DNA of 10,727 nucleotides, from assembly GCA_964347945.1 (NCBI GenBank), contig CAYGAW010000002.1, positions 1-10,727 on the forward strand. Reading direction: 5' to 3'. Position numbers and translations under genes: made by a program. This DNA comes from CAYGAW01 sp964347945. Its GTDB lineage: Bacteria; Chloroflexota; Anaerolineae; UBA7937; B3-Chlor. Below, one piece after another: positions 1 to 6,619 of this stretch; positions within the stretch are counted from its first letter, which is position 1, and each line of letters opens with the position of its first letter. The notes below the pieces were generated by a model. It ran no database searches. It was not told the DNA's origin and saw only the letters and a program-made list of their open reading frames with translations.

Positions 1-227
1 AGTGGATCATCCGACCTGGCGTACTGTGCCAGTTCCAGCGCACTCCGATCGTGCAGACTACCGACGCCTCGCACCGCAGCGCGCCCGTGAGGATGCCGCT
101 CCTCGCGAGTGGTGGAAGCCAGACCGCAATGCTTGCTCACCACCGCCGTCCAATGGACGCAGGTACGAACCTCCTCCACCGGTGCGTCCTCCCTCAACGA
201 TGCCAAGAGGTCATCCAGCAGACTCAT
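1..227 (-). CDS. DUF4213/DUF364 family protein, N-terminal part (runs off the left edge)
   Basis: Partial gene: 75 complete codons are visible, and the 3' part lies beyond the left edge. The reading begins MSLLDDLLASL and continues with WTAVVSKHCGLAST and, near the edge, SALELAQYARSDDP. These match my memory of the N-terminal DUF4213 domain of DUF364-type proteins (enolase-like N-terminal fold, then a Rossmann-like domain, sometimes called putative heavy-metal chelation proteins). The function of the family is not settled and I do not assign a reaction. The ATG overlaps the stop of the upstream padR-like gene by four bases, so the two are probably co-transcribed and translationally coupled. 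The PadR protein may therefore control this gene. Recognition rests on pattern memory only; the reading frame itself is clear. Confidence 0.7.
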   Translation of the reverse strand, partial: MSLLDDLLASLREDAPVEEVRTCVHWTAVVSKHCGLASTTREERHPHGRAAVRGVGSLHDRSALELAQYARSDDP

Positions 228-622
228 GATCCGTCCTCGCCTCCTTGGATATCTTGATAAGCTACAAGGAACCGGTCCAGCGTATCTCTCATCTCGTGCA
301 GATCGCTGGCCCACCCACCTAGGAACTCCTCTCCCTCACTGGTGATGCGATACACACGTCGCGGAGGTCCCGAGCCCTCCGTGTCCCACCGAGACACCAC
401 CCAGCCCCAGTGCTCCATCTCCCGCAGCCCACGGTAGACGACGCTGGGATTGAGAGAATCGTCCGCCAAACCTAGTCTCTTCATGCCCTGCATCAGGGCA
501 TACCCATGACCCTCACCCTGTTGCAGCAGCAGGAGGAGCGAAGGCTGCACGAAGCTCTTCGTGCGGCGCGCATACGTCGCTCCCCCTCCTCGTCTTCTCC
601 TACGCTTCCTACCTCCACGCAT
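224..622 (-). CDS. PadR family transcriptional regulator
   Basis: 132-aa protein, the usual length for a short PadR repressor with a winged helix-turn-helix and a C-terminal dimerisation helix. After a basic start (MRGGRKRRRRRGGG, residues 1-14) comes the family pattern: FVQPSLLLLLQQGEGHGYAL (about 25-44), the recognition-helix region LNPSVVYRGLREMEHWGWV (about 57-75), the wing with PPRRVYRITSEGEEFL, and a final helix MRDTLDRFLVAYQ for dimerisation. PadR proteins usually bind a palindrome in their own promoter and are released by small ligands or phenolics; the ligand here is unknown. The gene is divergent from dnaN and overlaps the following DUF4213 gene by four bases. The start at 622 is preceded by only a weak GGGGTGA-type ribosome site, so a slightly different start is possible. 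Confidence 0.88.
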   Translation of the reverse strand: MRGGRKRRRRRGGGATYARRTKSFVQPSLLLLLQQGEGHGYALMQGMKRLGLADDSLNPSVVYRGLREMEHWGWVVSRWDTEGSGPPRRVYRITSEGEEFLGGWASDLHEMRDTLDRFLVAYQDIQGGEDGS

Positions 623-652
623 ACACCATCACCCCACGCAAATGTTAGTCCG

Positions 653-666
653 TACTATATATGCTA
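653..666. promoter_or_regulatory. Imperfect AT-rich palindrome, candidate PadR operator
   Basis: The 14 bases TACTATATATGCTA match their reverse complement at 10 of 14 positions (TA-N2-ATATAT-N2-TA). They lie in the AT-rich part of the divergent region, about 30 bp upstream of the padR start. PadR repressors commonly bind AT-rich palindromes over their own promoter, so this is a reasonable autoregulatory site. A TATAGT hexamer on the minus strand (654-659) overlaps it and could be the padR -10 box, though no good -35 box stands at the right distance. Inference from position and symmetry only. Confidence 0.3.
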
Positions 667-734
667 ATGTCACTTATATCCTAAATCGATTTGTCTCGCT
701 CGTCAAGTGGCGCGCGTGGGCGGCTTTTCTGTGG

Positions 735-763
735 TTGACACCCTCACCAGACCATAGTATACT
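735..763 (+). promoter_or_regulatory. Sigma-70-type promoter upstream of dnaN
   Basis: A perfect -35 hexamer TTGACA (735-740) is followed after 17 bp by TATACT (758-763), one base off the TATAAT consensus. Transcription would start near 770, giving a leader of about 78 nt before the dnaN GTG at 848. This is the strongest promoter-like sequence in the left part of the window. Confidence 0.75.
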
Positions 764-789
764 TACTTCGCGCACCACTAGATATGGCA

Positions 790-816
790 TTGTAGCTCGC
801 TCAGCCCCACTATACT
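790..816 (+). promoter_or_regulatory. Possible second dnaN promoter
   Basis: A second TATACT (811-816) lies closer to dnaN, in the context CACTATACTTGCG. Its best -35 is only TTGTAG (790-795) with a short 15 bp spacer, so it is a much weaker candidate than the promoter at 735-763. It may be a secondary start or chance. Confidence 0.25.
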
Positions 817-847
817 TGCGGTGTGGGATGAAAGAAGGAGGGGTGTC

Positions 848-1978
848 GTGAAGCTTTCCTGCCTACAAGAGAACCTGGCCAAAGGTATCTCCATCGTCAG
901 CCGGGTAGTAAGCACGCGCGCCGTACTGCCCGTCCTCAACAACATTCTCCTCGCCACCGATGAGGGTCGCCTCAAGCTGGCGGCCACTGACCTCTCCACC
1001 AGTATCACCTGCTGGATCGGGGCAAAAGTGGAGGAGGATGGGGAGATCACCGTCCCCGCCCGCCTGCTGTCGGACTTCGTCAGCACCCTGCCATCGGCCG
1101 AGATCGACATGGCCCTCGTCACCAGGACCAAGAGTCTCCATCTCAAATGTGCCCAGTTCGAGGCCGATATCAGAGGTATCGACGCCCAGGACTTTCCGCT
1201 GATACCCTCCGATGTCACCGATCACAAGATCACCATACCTCCCTCCACCTTGCGCCAGATGGTGGAGCAGGTGACTCTGGCCGCCGCAACGGATGAAAGC
1301 CGACCGGTGCTTACCGGCACCCTAGCCGAGTTTCGGGATTCAGAGTTGACGATGGTGGCCGCCGACGGTTTTCGTCTCTCGCTACGCAAGGCACCTTTGG
1401 GCGAGGAGGTCCCAGAGCCCCTGGACGTAATCATCCCTGCAAAGGCCCTGCGCGAGCTGGCCCGTGTGAGCGTGGAAGAGGAAGACCCCATCGAGATCAT
1501 CGTCACCCCCAGCCGCAACCAAGTGTTGTTCCGACTGAGCAATATCGAGATCGTCTCCCAGCTCATCGAGGGCAAGTTCCCTGACTATAACCAGATCATC
1601 CCCACCAGCTACGGCACTCGCGTGGTCATTAGCGCCCATGAGCTCATGAGAGCGGTGAGGATCTCGGTTCTCTTCTCGCGGGACGTCGCCAACATCGTCC
1701 GGCTGGAGATAATCCCCGGAACCGAGCTAGCACCCGGTCGGTTGATCGTCGAGTCCACGGCCGAGGTGGGTCAGAACGTGGGCGAACTGGACGCCATGGT
1801 CGAGGGCGAGCAGATGGAAATAGCCTTCAACGGCCGTTACATGATAGACATGCTCAACGTGATAGGCACGGAGCAAGTGGCTCTGGAGACCACCAACCCC
1901 TCGCGACCGGGGATCTTGAAACCCGTGGGGGACGAGAATCTGGTCTACGTAATCATGCCTATGCACATCAAGAAGTAG
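848..1978 (+). CDS. dnaN: DNA polymerase III subunit beta (sliding clamp)
   Basis: 376-aa protein, full length for the family. The clamp is a ring-shaped dimer of three-domain subunits that encircles DNA and tethers polymerase III and other partners. The start KLSCLQENLAKGISIVSRVV, the domain I phrase LLATDEGRLKLAATDLSTSI, the phrase VLTGTLAEF-N7-VAADGFRLSL and the C-terminal end YVIMPMHIK are all typical DnaN landmarks. I chose GTG at 848 because GAAGGAGG (834-841) ends 6 bases before it and the protein then begins MKLSC-like; an in-frame ATG at 821 would put this ribosome site inside the gene. A strong promoter lies at 735-763. The gene is monocistronic or leads into the 569 bp gap before tyrS. 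dnaA is not adjacent. Confidence 0.97.
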   Translation: MKLSCLQENLAKGISIVSRVVSTRAVLPVLNNILLATDEGRLKLAATDLSTSITCWIGAKVEEDGEITVPARLLSDFVSTLPSAEIDMALVTRTKSLHLKCAQFEADIRGIDAQDFPLIPSDVTDHKITIPPSTLRQMVEQVTLAAATDESRPVLTGTLAEFRDSELTMVAADGFRLSLRKAPLGEEVPEPLDVIIPAKALRELARVSVEEEDPIEIIVTPSRNQVLFRLSNIEIVSQLIEGKFPDYNQIIPTSYGTRVVISAHELMRAVRISVLFSRDVANIVRLEIIPGTELAPGRLIVESTAEVGQNVGELDAMVEGEQMEIAFNGRYMIDMLNVIGTEQVALETTNPSRPGILKPVGDENLVYVIMPMHIKK

Positions 1979-2000
1979 TCTCACGTACCTTAGAACGGTA

Positions 2001-2053
2001 CTCAGGGCAATCTCCTCGCATCGCTTCCCTTGCACCTAGAGGATTGCCCTGAG
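2001..2053 (+). terminator. 12-bp inverted repeat after dnaN, possible terminator
   Basis: CTCAGGGCAATC (2001-2012) and GATTGCCCTGAG (2042-2053) are perfect reverse complements separated by 29 nt. The hairpin begins 22 bp after the dnaN stop, where a terminator is expected. It has no U-run after the stem and the loop is long, so it is not a classic intrinsic terminator. It could be an mRNA-stabilising stem, a factor-dependent end, or one part of a small repeat element together with the next hairpin. Confidence 0.45.
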
Positions 2054-2059
2054 ACTAAG

Positions 2060-2128
2060 AGGCGGCGGCCCTTCCCTGCTAATTCCCGAGCTATCAGGGA
2101 GAATCTTCCTCCTCCAGGGCCGCCGCCT
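2060..2128. repeat. Strong GC-rich 13-bp inverted repeat
   Basis: AGGCGGCGGCCCT (2060-2072) and AGGGCCGCCGCCT (2116-2128) are perfect reverse complements. Just inside lies a second nested pair, TCCCTG (2073-2078) with CAGGGA (2095-2100), so the arms fold into a long bulged stem. It sits 6 bp after the preceding hairpin. The U-run needed for an intrinsic terminator is absent on both strands. A folded RNA, a REP/MITE-like palindromic element, or a strong mRNA 3' structure are all possible. Confidence 0.55.
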
Positions 2129-2268
2129 AATGGTCTGGCCCTCGCCCTGTGAGATTCGAGACCTGCAACAGATCCTCCCCAGCATTTCCCCCATCTCCAC
2201 GAACCGCCGGCGGTATGTCAAGGCACCGATGACCCCGGACCCCCGGGCATTGAAGAACTGAATGTATC

Positions 2269-2297
2269 TTGCCCTTGGTTGCCTTTTTGCCTATAAT
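2269..2297 (+). promoter_or_regulatory. Sigma-70-type promoter upstream of tyrS
   Basis: TTGCCC (2269-2274) and a perfect TATAAT (2292-2297) are separated by 17 bp. Transcription would start near 2304, giving a leader of roughly 245 nt before tyrS, unusually long for a simple promoter. It implies a regulated leader or a separate short RNA in between. Confidence 0.65.
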
Positions 2298-2303
2298 ACA
2301 GTG

Positions 2304-2547
2304 TAACACCGCAGTCCGAGGTATCCGGATGGCTCGTGCGTGGGACTTGGTTTCTCAAACTCCAGTGGCCGATGTATGGAGTGTCCAGAGGTACATCTAT
2401 TTGAGCGGATTGTAGCGCGGCTGCGGCTTTGCGCTTCACAGCTACGATCCGCCTCCCCAGTAGACCCACGAGACTCGTGGGTCTAAGTGTCTCAGATACT
2501 CACTCTAGGGACCACTCCATCAAGCACAGCGATACGAGGAGCGAGAG
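2304..2547 (+). promoter_or_regulatory. Structured 5' leader of tyrS (unclassified; possible attenuator)
   Basis: This gene-free stretch can form several hairpins. (a) GATGTATGGA (2371-2380) pairs with TCCA (2384-2387) and TACATC (2392-2397), with a GTG loop and a GAGG bulge. (b) Alternatively ACTCCA (2359-2364) pairs with TGGAGT (2377-2382), which excludes (a). (c) GCGGATTGTAGC (2405-2416) pairs with GCTACGATCCGC (2441-2452) with one G-U pair. (d) A near-perfect palindrome lies at 2461-2485. A second ACTCCA at 2514-2519, close to the tyrS ribosome site GAGGAG (2536-2541), could also pair with TGGAGT. Competing pairings suggest a switch, but I find no T-box signature (AGGGTGGNACCGCG-like), which would be the usual tyrS leader. 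Function is inference. Confidence 0.4.
2461..2485. repeat. 25-bp near-perfect palindrome in the tyrS leader
   Basis: TAGACCCACGAG (2461-2472), one central A, then CTCGTGGGTCTA (2474-2485): 12 perfectly complementary bases on each arm. As DNA it could be a dimeric repressor operator; as RNA, a tight hairpin. It is followed by AAGTGTCTCAG rather than a U-run, so it is not a standard terminator. It lies 62 bp upstream of the tyrS start and downstream of the promoter at 2269-2297. Confidence 0.6.
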
Positions 2548-3777
2548 ATGAAACCAGTTGAAGAACAGATGCCTATCTTGACCCAAGGGGTCGAGTTCGG
2601 CGACCCACAGACGCAGGAAACCATGGAGACCGAGTTGCGGGCCCGGTTGGCCGAGGGAAGGCCTTTGCGGGTCTACTGCGGTTACGACCCCACATCGCCC
2701 GACCTTCACCTCGGGCACACCATCACCATGCGCAAGCTTCGTCAGTTCCAGGACCTCGGTCACCACGCCATCTTCCTCATCGGCGATTTCACCGGCCTGG
2801 TGGGCGATCCCAGCGACAGGGAGAGCGCCCGTCGCCAGCAGACGCCAGAGGAAGTGGAGGAGAAGGCCAAGACCTATCTCGAACAGGCATTCAAGATTCT
2901 GGATCCTGAGAGGACGATCGTCCGCCGCAACTCCGAGTGGCTAGGCGAGCTAAGCTTCATCGACGTCATCGAGCTCGCCTCCCATTTCACGGTGCAGCAG
3001 TTCCTGGCTCGGGACAACTTCGCGCGGCGGTACGACAAAGGCGATCCCGTCTGGCTTCACGAGTTCCTCTACGCCTTGATGCAAGGGCGCGATGCAGTGG
3101 CTATGGAGACCGACGTGCAACTGGGGGGGACCGACCAGCTATTCAACCTCTTGGTGGGGCGCAAGCTTCAGGAGATATTTGGGCAAAAGCCCCAGATTGT
3201 CCTCACCTTCCCCATCCTCGTGGGTACCGACGGATACCTCCGCATGTCCAAGAGCACGGGCAACTATATCGGCATCGACGAGCCCGCGGAAGAGATGTAC
3301 GGCAAGGTGATGAGCCTGCCTGACCATGCCATGATCGACTACTACACCCTTGTCACCCGGTACAAACCCGACCAGATCTCCGTGATCAACAAGGGCCTGG
3401 CTAACGGCTCCGTACACCCTCGCGATGCGAAAATGGAGTTGGCGGCGGAGATCGTTTCCATCTTCCACGGGGACGAAGCAGCCCAAAACGCGGAGCGTCA
3501 TTTCCGCACCGTCTTTCAGGAGGGAGAGTTACCAACTGAGATGCCCACATACGCAGTGGAGAGGCCTACTAACGTTATTGACTTGTTGGCAGCCACTGGC
3601 CTGGCGAAGAGCAAGAGTGAGGCCCGCAGGCTGATCCAGCAAGGTGGCGTGCGGCTAGGTGGTGAGAAGCTGGAAAGCGTAGACGAGGTCGTCACCGTGG
3701 ACCAGGAGACCGTCCTCCAAGTGGGCAAGAGGAGATTCACCAAACTGGTGGCAGCATCGAACCGGGAGCAGAGTTGA
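2548..3777 (+). CDS. tyrS: Tyrosyl-tRNA synthetase
   Basis: 409-aa class I aminoacyl-tRNA synthetase that attaches tyrosine to tRNA-Tyr in the cytoplasm. The HIGH-type motif HLGH is at residues 54-57, preceded by YCGYDPTSPD. The tyrosine-site phrase DVQLGGTDQLFN is at about 189-200 and the KMSKS-type motif reads RMSKS at 232-236. The C-terminal part from about 345 on (NVIDLLAATGLAKSKSEARR, then QQGGVRLGGEKL) is an S4 RNA-binding domain that contacts the tRNA. HLGH plus a KMSKS-like loop places it with the TyrZ/TyrS-2 group rather than the E. coli-like group with KFGKS. Ribosome site GAGGAG (2536-2541) ends 6 bases before the ATG. A promoter and a structured leader precede it. The stop overlaps the start of the next gene (TTGA). 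Confidence 0.97.
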   Translation: MKPVEEQMPILTQGVEFGDPQTQETMETELRARLAEGRPLRVYCGYDPTSPDLHLGHTITMRKLRQFQDLGHHAIFLIGDFTGLVGDPSDRESARRQQTPEEVEEKAKTYLEQAFKILDPERTIVRRNSEWLGELSFIDVIELASHFTVQQFLARDNFARRYDKGDPVWLHEFLYALMQGRDAVAMETDVQLGGTDQLFNLLVGRKLQEIFGQKPQIVLTFPILVGTDGYLRMSKSTGNYIGIDEPAEEMYGKVMSLPDHAMIDYYTLVTRYKPDQISVINKGLANGSVHPRDAKMELAAEIVSIFHGDEAAQNAERHFRTVFQEGELPTEMPTYAVERPTNVIDLLAATGLAKSKSEARRLIQQGGVRLGGEKLESVDEVVTVDQETVLQVGKRRFTKLVAASNREQS

Positions 3778-5849
3778 ACAAGCCCAACCGGCTCATTCAC
3801 GAGACGAGCCCTTACCTGCTCCAGCATGCCCGTAATCCAGTAGATTGGTATCCCTGGGGGGAAGAGGCTTTCCAGAAGGCCAAGGCGGACGATAAGCCAA
3901 TTCTGCTGAGCGTCGGTTACTCCTCGTGTCACTGGTGCCATGTCATGGCCCACGAGTCCTTCGAGGATGACTCCACAGCTCAGTTGATGAACGAGAACTT
4001 CATCAACATCAAGGTCGACCGAGAGGAGCGTCCAGACGTCGACACCATCTACATGCGCGCGGTCGTCAGTATGACGGGCAGGGGCGGCTGGCCGTTGACC
4101 GCCTTTCTCACGCCCGAAGGCAAACCATTCTTCGGCGGAACATACTTCCCCCCTGAGGACCGCCACGGACTCCCCAGCTTCCGCAAGGTTCTGCAATCCG
4201 TGTCCAGGTCCTATCGAGAACGGAGGGAAAAGATCCAGCGGTCGGCGGAGAGCATCGCCTCTCATGTGGTGGAGCAGGACTTGACACCCGCAGCTCGCGA
4301 CACCGAGCTGGGCCTCTCCACACTCGATCACGCCGTTCGCACCCTCAGCCAGCAGTTTGATTCCGCTCACGGTGGGTTCGGCAAGGCGCCCAAGTTCCCC
4401 CACGCGATGACCCTGGATTTCTTGCTGCGCGAGTATCGTCGCACTGGCAACACCCAGGCGCTGCGCATGGTCGAGAGGAGCTTGCAGAAGATGGCTAGAG
4501 GCGGCATCTACGACCAGCTGGGCGGGGGCTTTCATCGCTACTCGGTGGATGAGAGATGGCTGGTGCCTCACTTCGAGAAGATGCTCTACGACAACGCGCT
4601 CCTCAGCCGCCTCTATCTGCGCGTCTACCATGCCACGGGCAAGCCCCTCTATCGACGCATAGCCGAGGAAACCCTCGCCTACGTGCAGCGTGAGATGACT
4701 TCTCCCGAGGGCGGCTTCTACTCAGCCCAGGACGCAGACACCGAAGGAGAAGAGGGAAAGTTCTTCGTCTGGCCGCCTGACGAGATCACTGCCATACTGG
4801 GCGAAGAGGAGGGAAGCCTCTTCAATCAGTACTTCGCCGTGACCGACCAAGGGAACTTCGAGGGGAAGAACGTGCTCAGCATCCCGCGCGATTTGGACGT
4901 GGTGGCCCACCTCGCGGAGGTCCCTATGGAGCGGCTGGAAGACATCATCGCGCGAGGACGCCAGCAGCTATTCGCCGCCCGTGAGATGCGAGTGCGGCCT
5001 GGTCGAGACGAGAAGGTGATCGCCTCCTGGAACGGCTTGATGCTCGCCAGCTTCGCCGAGGCAGCTCGTATCCTGGGCCACGACGAGTACCTGCAAGCAG
5101 CGAAACAAAACGCTGACTTCATCCTGCGCGAACTGCTCCGCGATGGTCAGTTGCTTCGCATCTACAAGGATGGCAAGTCCAAGCTGGGCGGCTACCTGGA
5201 AGATTATGCCTCGGTTGCGGATGGCTTCCTGGCACTGTACGAGGCGTCGTTTGAGGATAACTGGTTCCTGGAGGCGAAGGCCCTGGTGGACGACATGGTC
5301 TCGCGCTTCAAAGACCCCCTGGGCGGCGGCTTCTACGACACCGATGGCGAAGAATCCCTTATCACCAGACCAAGGACTTGGGAGGATGGTGCCACGCCGT
5401 CGGGGAACTCCCTGGCCGCCGATGTGCTGCTGCGGCTGGCAGCCTTGACAGGCGACACAAGCTATGAGGACGCGGCGGAGGAGATCCTGCGGGCCATGAC
5501 TGAAACCGCCGCGCGCCATCCCAGCGCCTTCGGCCACCTGCTGTCCGTATTGAACTTCTACCTCTCTCCGCCTGAGGAGATAGCCATCATAGGTGATCCA
5601 ACCGCGGAACAGACCATCGAACTGCTGAAGGTGGTCTACGACCACTATCTGCCCAGCAAGGTGGTCACCGTGGGGCTACCAGCCGATGATACAGATGCGG
5701 TCGTCCCGCTCTTGGCAGGAAGGAGCCAACTCAACGGGGAGGCCACGGCGTACGTCTGCCGGCGCTTTGTTTGTCAGCGGCCTGTGACCACTCCCACGCA
5801 ATTGGCGGCGCAACTGCGCAGGCGCGCGGACGAGCGCGGTCCAATCTGA
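3774..5849 (+). CDS. DUF255 (YyaL/SSP411-type) thioredoxin-domain protein
   Basis: 691-aa cytosolic protein, the usual length for the family (YyaL; related to mammalian SPATA20). The N-terminal thioredoxin-like DUF255 domain (about 1-165) starts NRLIHETSPYLLQHA and carries the redox motif C52-H-W-C55-H, followed by VDREERPDVD and GGWPLTAFLTP. The rest is a six-hairpin alpha/alpha barrel like N-acylglucosamine 2-epimerases (YDQLGGGFHRYSVDERW, HFEKMLYDNALL, PSGNSLAAD). The C-terminal tail has IAIIGDP and TAYVCRRFVCQ with two further cysteines. The true substrate is unknown. Start TTG at 3774 is chosen because it gives the canonical beginning and GGGAG (3764-3768) precedes it; it overlaps the tyrS stop, so translation is probably coupled. 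Bases from 5513 onward are repeated at 7996-8332. Confidence 0.93.
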   Translation: MNKPNRLIHETSPYLLQHARNPVDWYPWGEEAFQKAKADDKPILLSVGYSSCHWCHVMAHESFEDDSTAQLMNENFINIKVDREERPDVDTIYMRAVVSMTGRGGWPLTAFLTPEGKPFFGGTYFPPEDRHGLPSFRKVLQSVSRSYRERREKIQRSAESIASHVVEQDLTPAARDTELGLSTLDHAVRTLSQQFDSAHGGFGKAPKFPHAMTLDFLLREYRRTGNTQALRMVERSLQKMARGGIYDQLGGGFHRYSVDERWLVPHFEKMLYDNALLSRLYLRVYHATGKPLYRRIAEETLAYVQREMTSPEGGFYSAQDADTEGEEGKFFVWPPDEITAILGEEEGSLFNQYFAVTDQGNFEGKNVLSIPRDLDVVAHLAEVPMERLEDIIARGRQQLFAAREMRVRPGRDEKVIASWNGLMLASFAEAARILGHDEYLQAAKQNADFILRELLRDGQLLRIYKDGKSKLGGYLEDYASVADGFLALYEASFEDNWFLEAKALVDDMVSRFKDPLGGGFYDTDGEESLITRPRTWEDGATPSGNSLAADVLLRLAALTGDTSYEDAAEEILRAMTETAARHPSAFGHLLSVLNFYLSPPEEIAIIGDPTAEQTIELLKVVYDHYLPSKVVTVGLPADDTDAVVPLLAGRSQLNGEATAYVCRRFVCQRPVTTPTQLAAQLRRRADERGPI

Positions 5850-5922
5850 GAGAGGTGGGCGTGGCTGCTCGCTTGCGAATTTTCACCAGCGTCCCGCCCG
5901 ATCTACGAGCAGAGCCGGAGAT
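5513..5922 (+). repeat. 410-bp direct repeat, copy 1
   Basis: Aligns without any gap to 7996-8405 (constant offset of 2483). I count 24 mismatches by eye, about 94% identity. The unit covers the last ~112 codons of the DUF255 gene, the 11-bp spacer after its stop and about 20 codons of the DUF4062-like gene. Similarity stops abruptly at both ends. In this copy the DUF255 gene is whole and the DUF4062-like gene is broken. The two copies bracket a 2,073-bp insert (5923-7995). Confidence 0.93.
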
Positions 5923-6166
5923 TGCCATCGTCGGCGATCCGGAGGCTGCTGACACACAGGCCTTGCTGAACGTCGTTGGCGGCGGCTACCGGCCCTTCCA
6001 GGTGATGGCTCTGGGAGCGCAAGACACACAACCTAGTGCTATTCCGCTCCTTCAGGATCGAGGTCTGGTGAAGGGGCGCGCCGCAGCCTACGTATGCCGC
6101 GCCTTTGCCTGCCAGGTGTCTGTCACAGGCCCGCAGGCACTCGAAGAGCTTCTCGGCTTGCGCTGA
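5861..6166 (+). pseudogene. Chimeric ORF: DUF4062-like N-terminus fused to a diverged DUF255 C-terminal tail
   Basis: An open frame of 101 aa starting at GTG 5861. Residues 1-20 (VAARLRIFTSVPPDLRAEPE) equal the start of the DUF4062-like protein at 8344. From about residue 21 the frame reads IAIVGDPEAADTQALL, later AAAYVCRAFACQ and a leucine-rich end, which is the C-terminal tail of a DUF255 protein (compare IAIIGDPTAEQTIELL and TAYVCRRFVCQ at the end of the 691-aa gene). It is therefore a third, more diverged copy of that tail. The join is close to base 5922, in the shared GGAGAT. It has the same AGAGAGGTGG ribosome site as the intact DUF4062-like gene, so it may be translated, but it is best seen as a recombination product. 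Confidence 0.8.
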
Positions 6167-6229
6167 GAGCGCGCAGCTTCTATGCTGCCGCGACATCTGC
6201 ATCGCCATGCCTGACCGGCGGATCCCAGG

Positions 6230-6259
6230 TTGACAATCACTGGGCCGTCGTGTTATGCT
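6230..6259 (+). promoter_or_regulatory. Promoter upstream of the MNT/HEPN remnant
   Basis: A perfect TTGACA (6230-6235) and TATGCT (6254-6259; four of six consensus bases) stand 18 bp apart in the short gap between the chimeric ORF and the nucleotidyltransferase remnant. Transcription would begin near 6266, about 28 bases before the likely ATG at 6294. This suggests the MNT/HEPN pair arrived with its own promoter, which now also drives the fused lipoprotein frame. Confidence 0.55.
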
Positions 6260-6293
6260 GTCCTACGAAGCAGTCCCGATTGAGGTCTCACGG

Positions 6294-6619
6294 ATGGCTC
6301 ATGTATCATTAATGAAAGAACGATCGCTGCGTTCTGTCGCAAGCACCACATACGCCGCTTGGCCCTGTTTGGCTCTACACTCCACGGGGACTCGATGGCT
6401 GACAGCGACCTCGATGTACTTGTCGAGTTTGAGCCCGATCACGTGCCTGGCTTGGCTTTCTTTGCTATGGAGATAGAGCTATCCAAGCTACTGGGTCTCA
6501 GAGTTGATCTCAACATACCTGGCTTTCTGAGTCCCTATTTCCGCGACCATGTGCTGGCTGAAGCTGAGGTACACTATGCGCAGGCGGAATTGGTACCTTT
6601 CCCTCCTTCACATGCTTGA
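6294..6619 (+). pseudogene. MNT-type minimal nucleotidyltransferase (MntA-like antitoxin), frameshifted near its start
   Basis: The body (from about 6323) reads IAAFCRKHHIRRLALFGS, then STLHGDSMADSDLDVLVEFE. This gives the polymerase-beta signature GS-X10-DxD (G-S, ten residues, D-L-D) of minimal nucleotidyltransferases that pair with HEPN toxins, as MntA does by AMPylating HepT. No ATG, GTG or TTG lies in this frame before the first helix. The likely start ATG GCT CAT (6294, giving MAHVSLMKER) is in another frame, and joining the two needs one extra base near 6322, between CG and ATC. With that base the protein would be 108 aa, normal for the family. A TTG at 6359 could give a truncated product lacking the first helix. 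Either a true decaying gene or a sequencing error. Confidence 0.75.

Noticed and set aside
623..847. Replication origin upstream of dnaN
   Set aside because: No TTWTNCACA-type DnaA boxes; the closest match (TGTGGTTGA near 730) has two mismatches, is single, and no dnaA gene is present.
2130..2261. Small plus-strand ORF (43 aa) in the dnaN-tyrS gap
   Set aside because: No ribosome site; its ATG lies at the end of the GC-rich inverted repeat and the product has no recognisable feature.
2304..2547. T-box riboswitch for tyrS
   Set aside because: No AGGGTGGNACCGCG-like T-box sequence and no antiterminator/terminator pair with a U-run could be found.
3516..4631. Long minus-strand open frame (371 codons) opposite tyrS and the DUF255 gene
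   Set aside because: It is antisense to two well-recognised genes and its product shows no family features; such shadow frames are common in GC-rich coding DNA.
4968..5645. Minus-strand open frame of 225 codons inside the DUF255 gene
   Set aside because: Fully antisense to a conserved barrel domain and without recognisable motifs.
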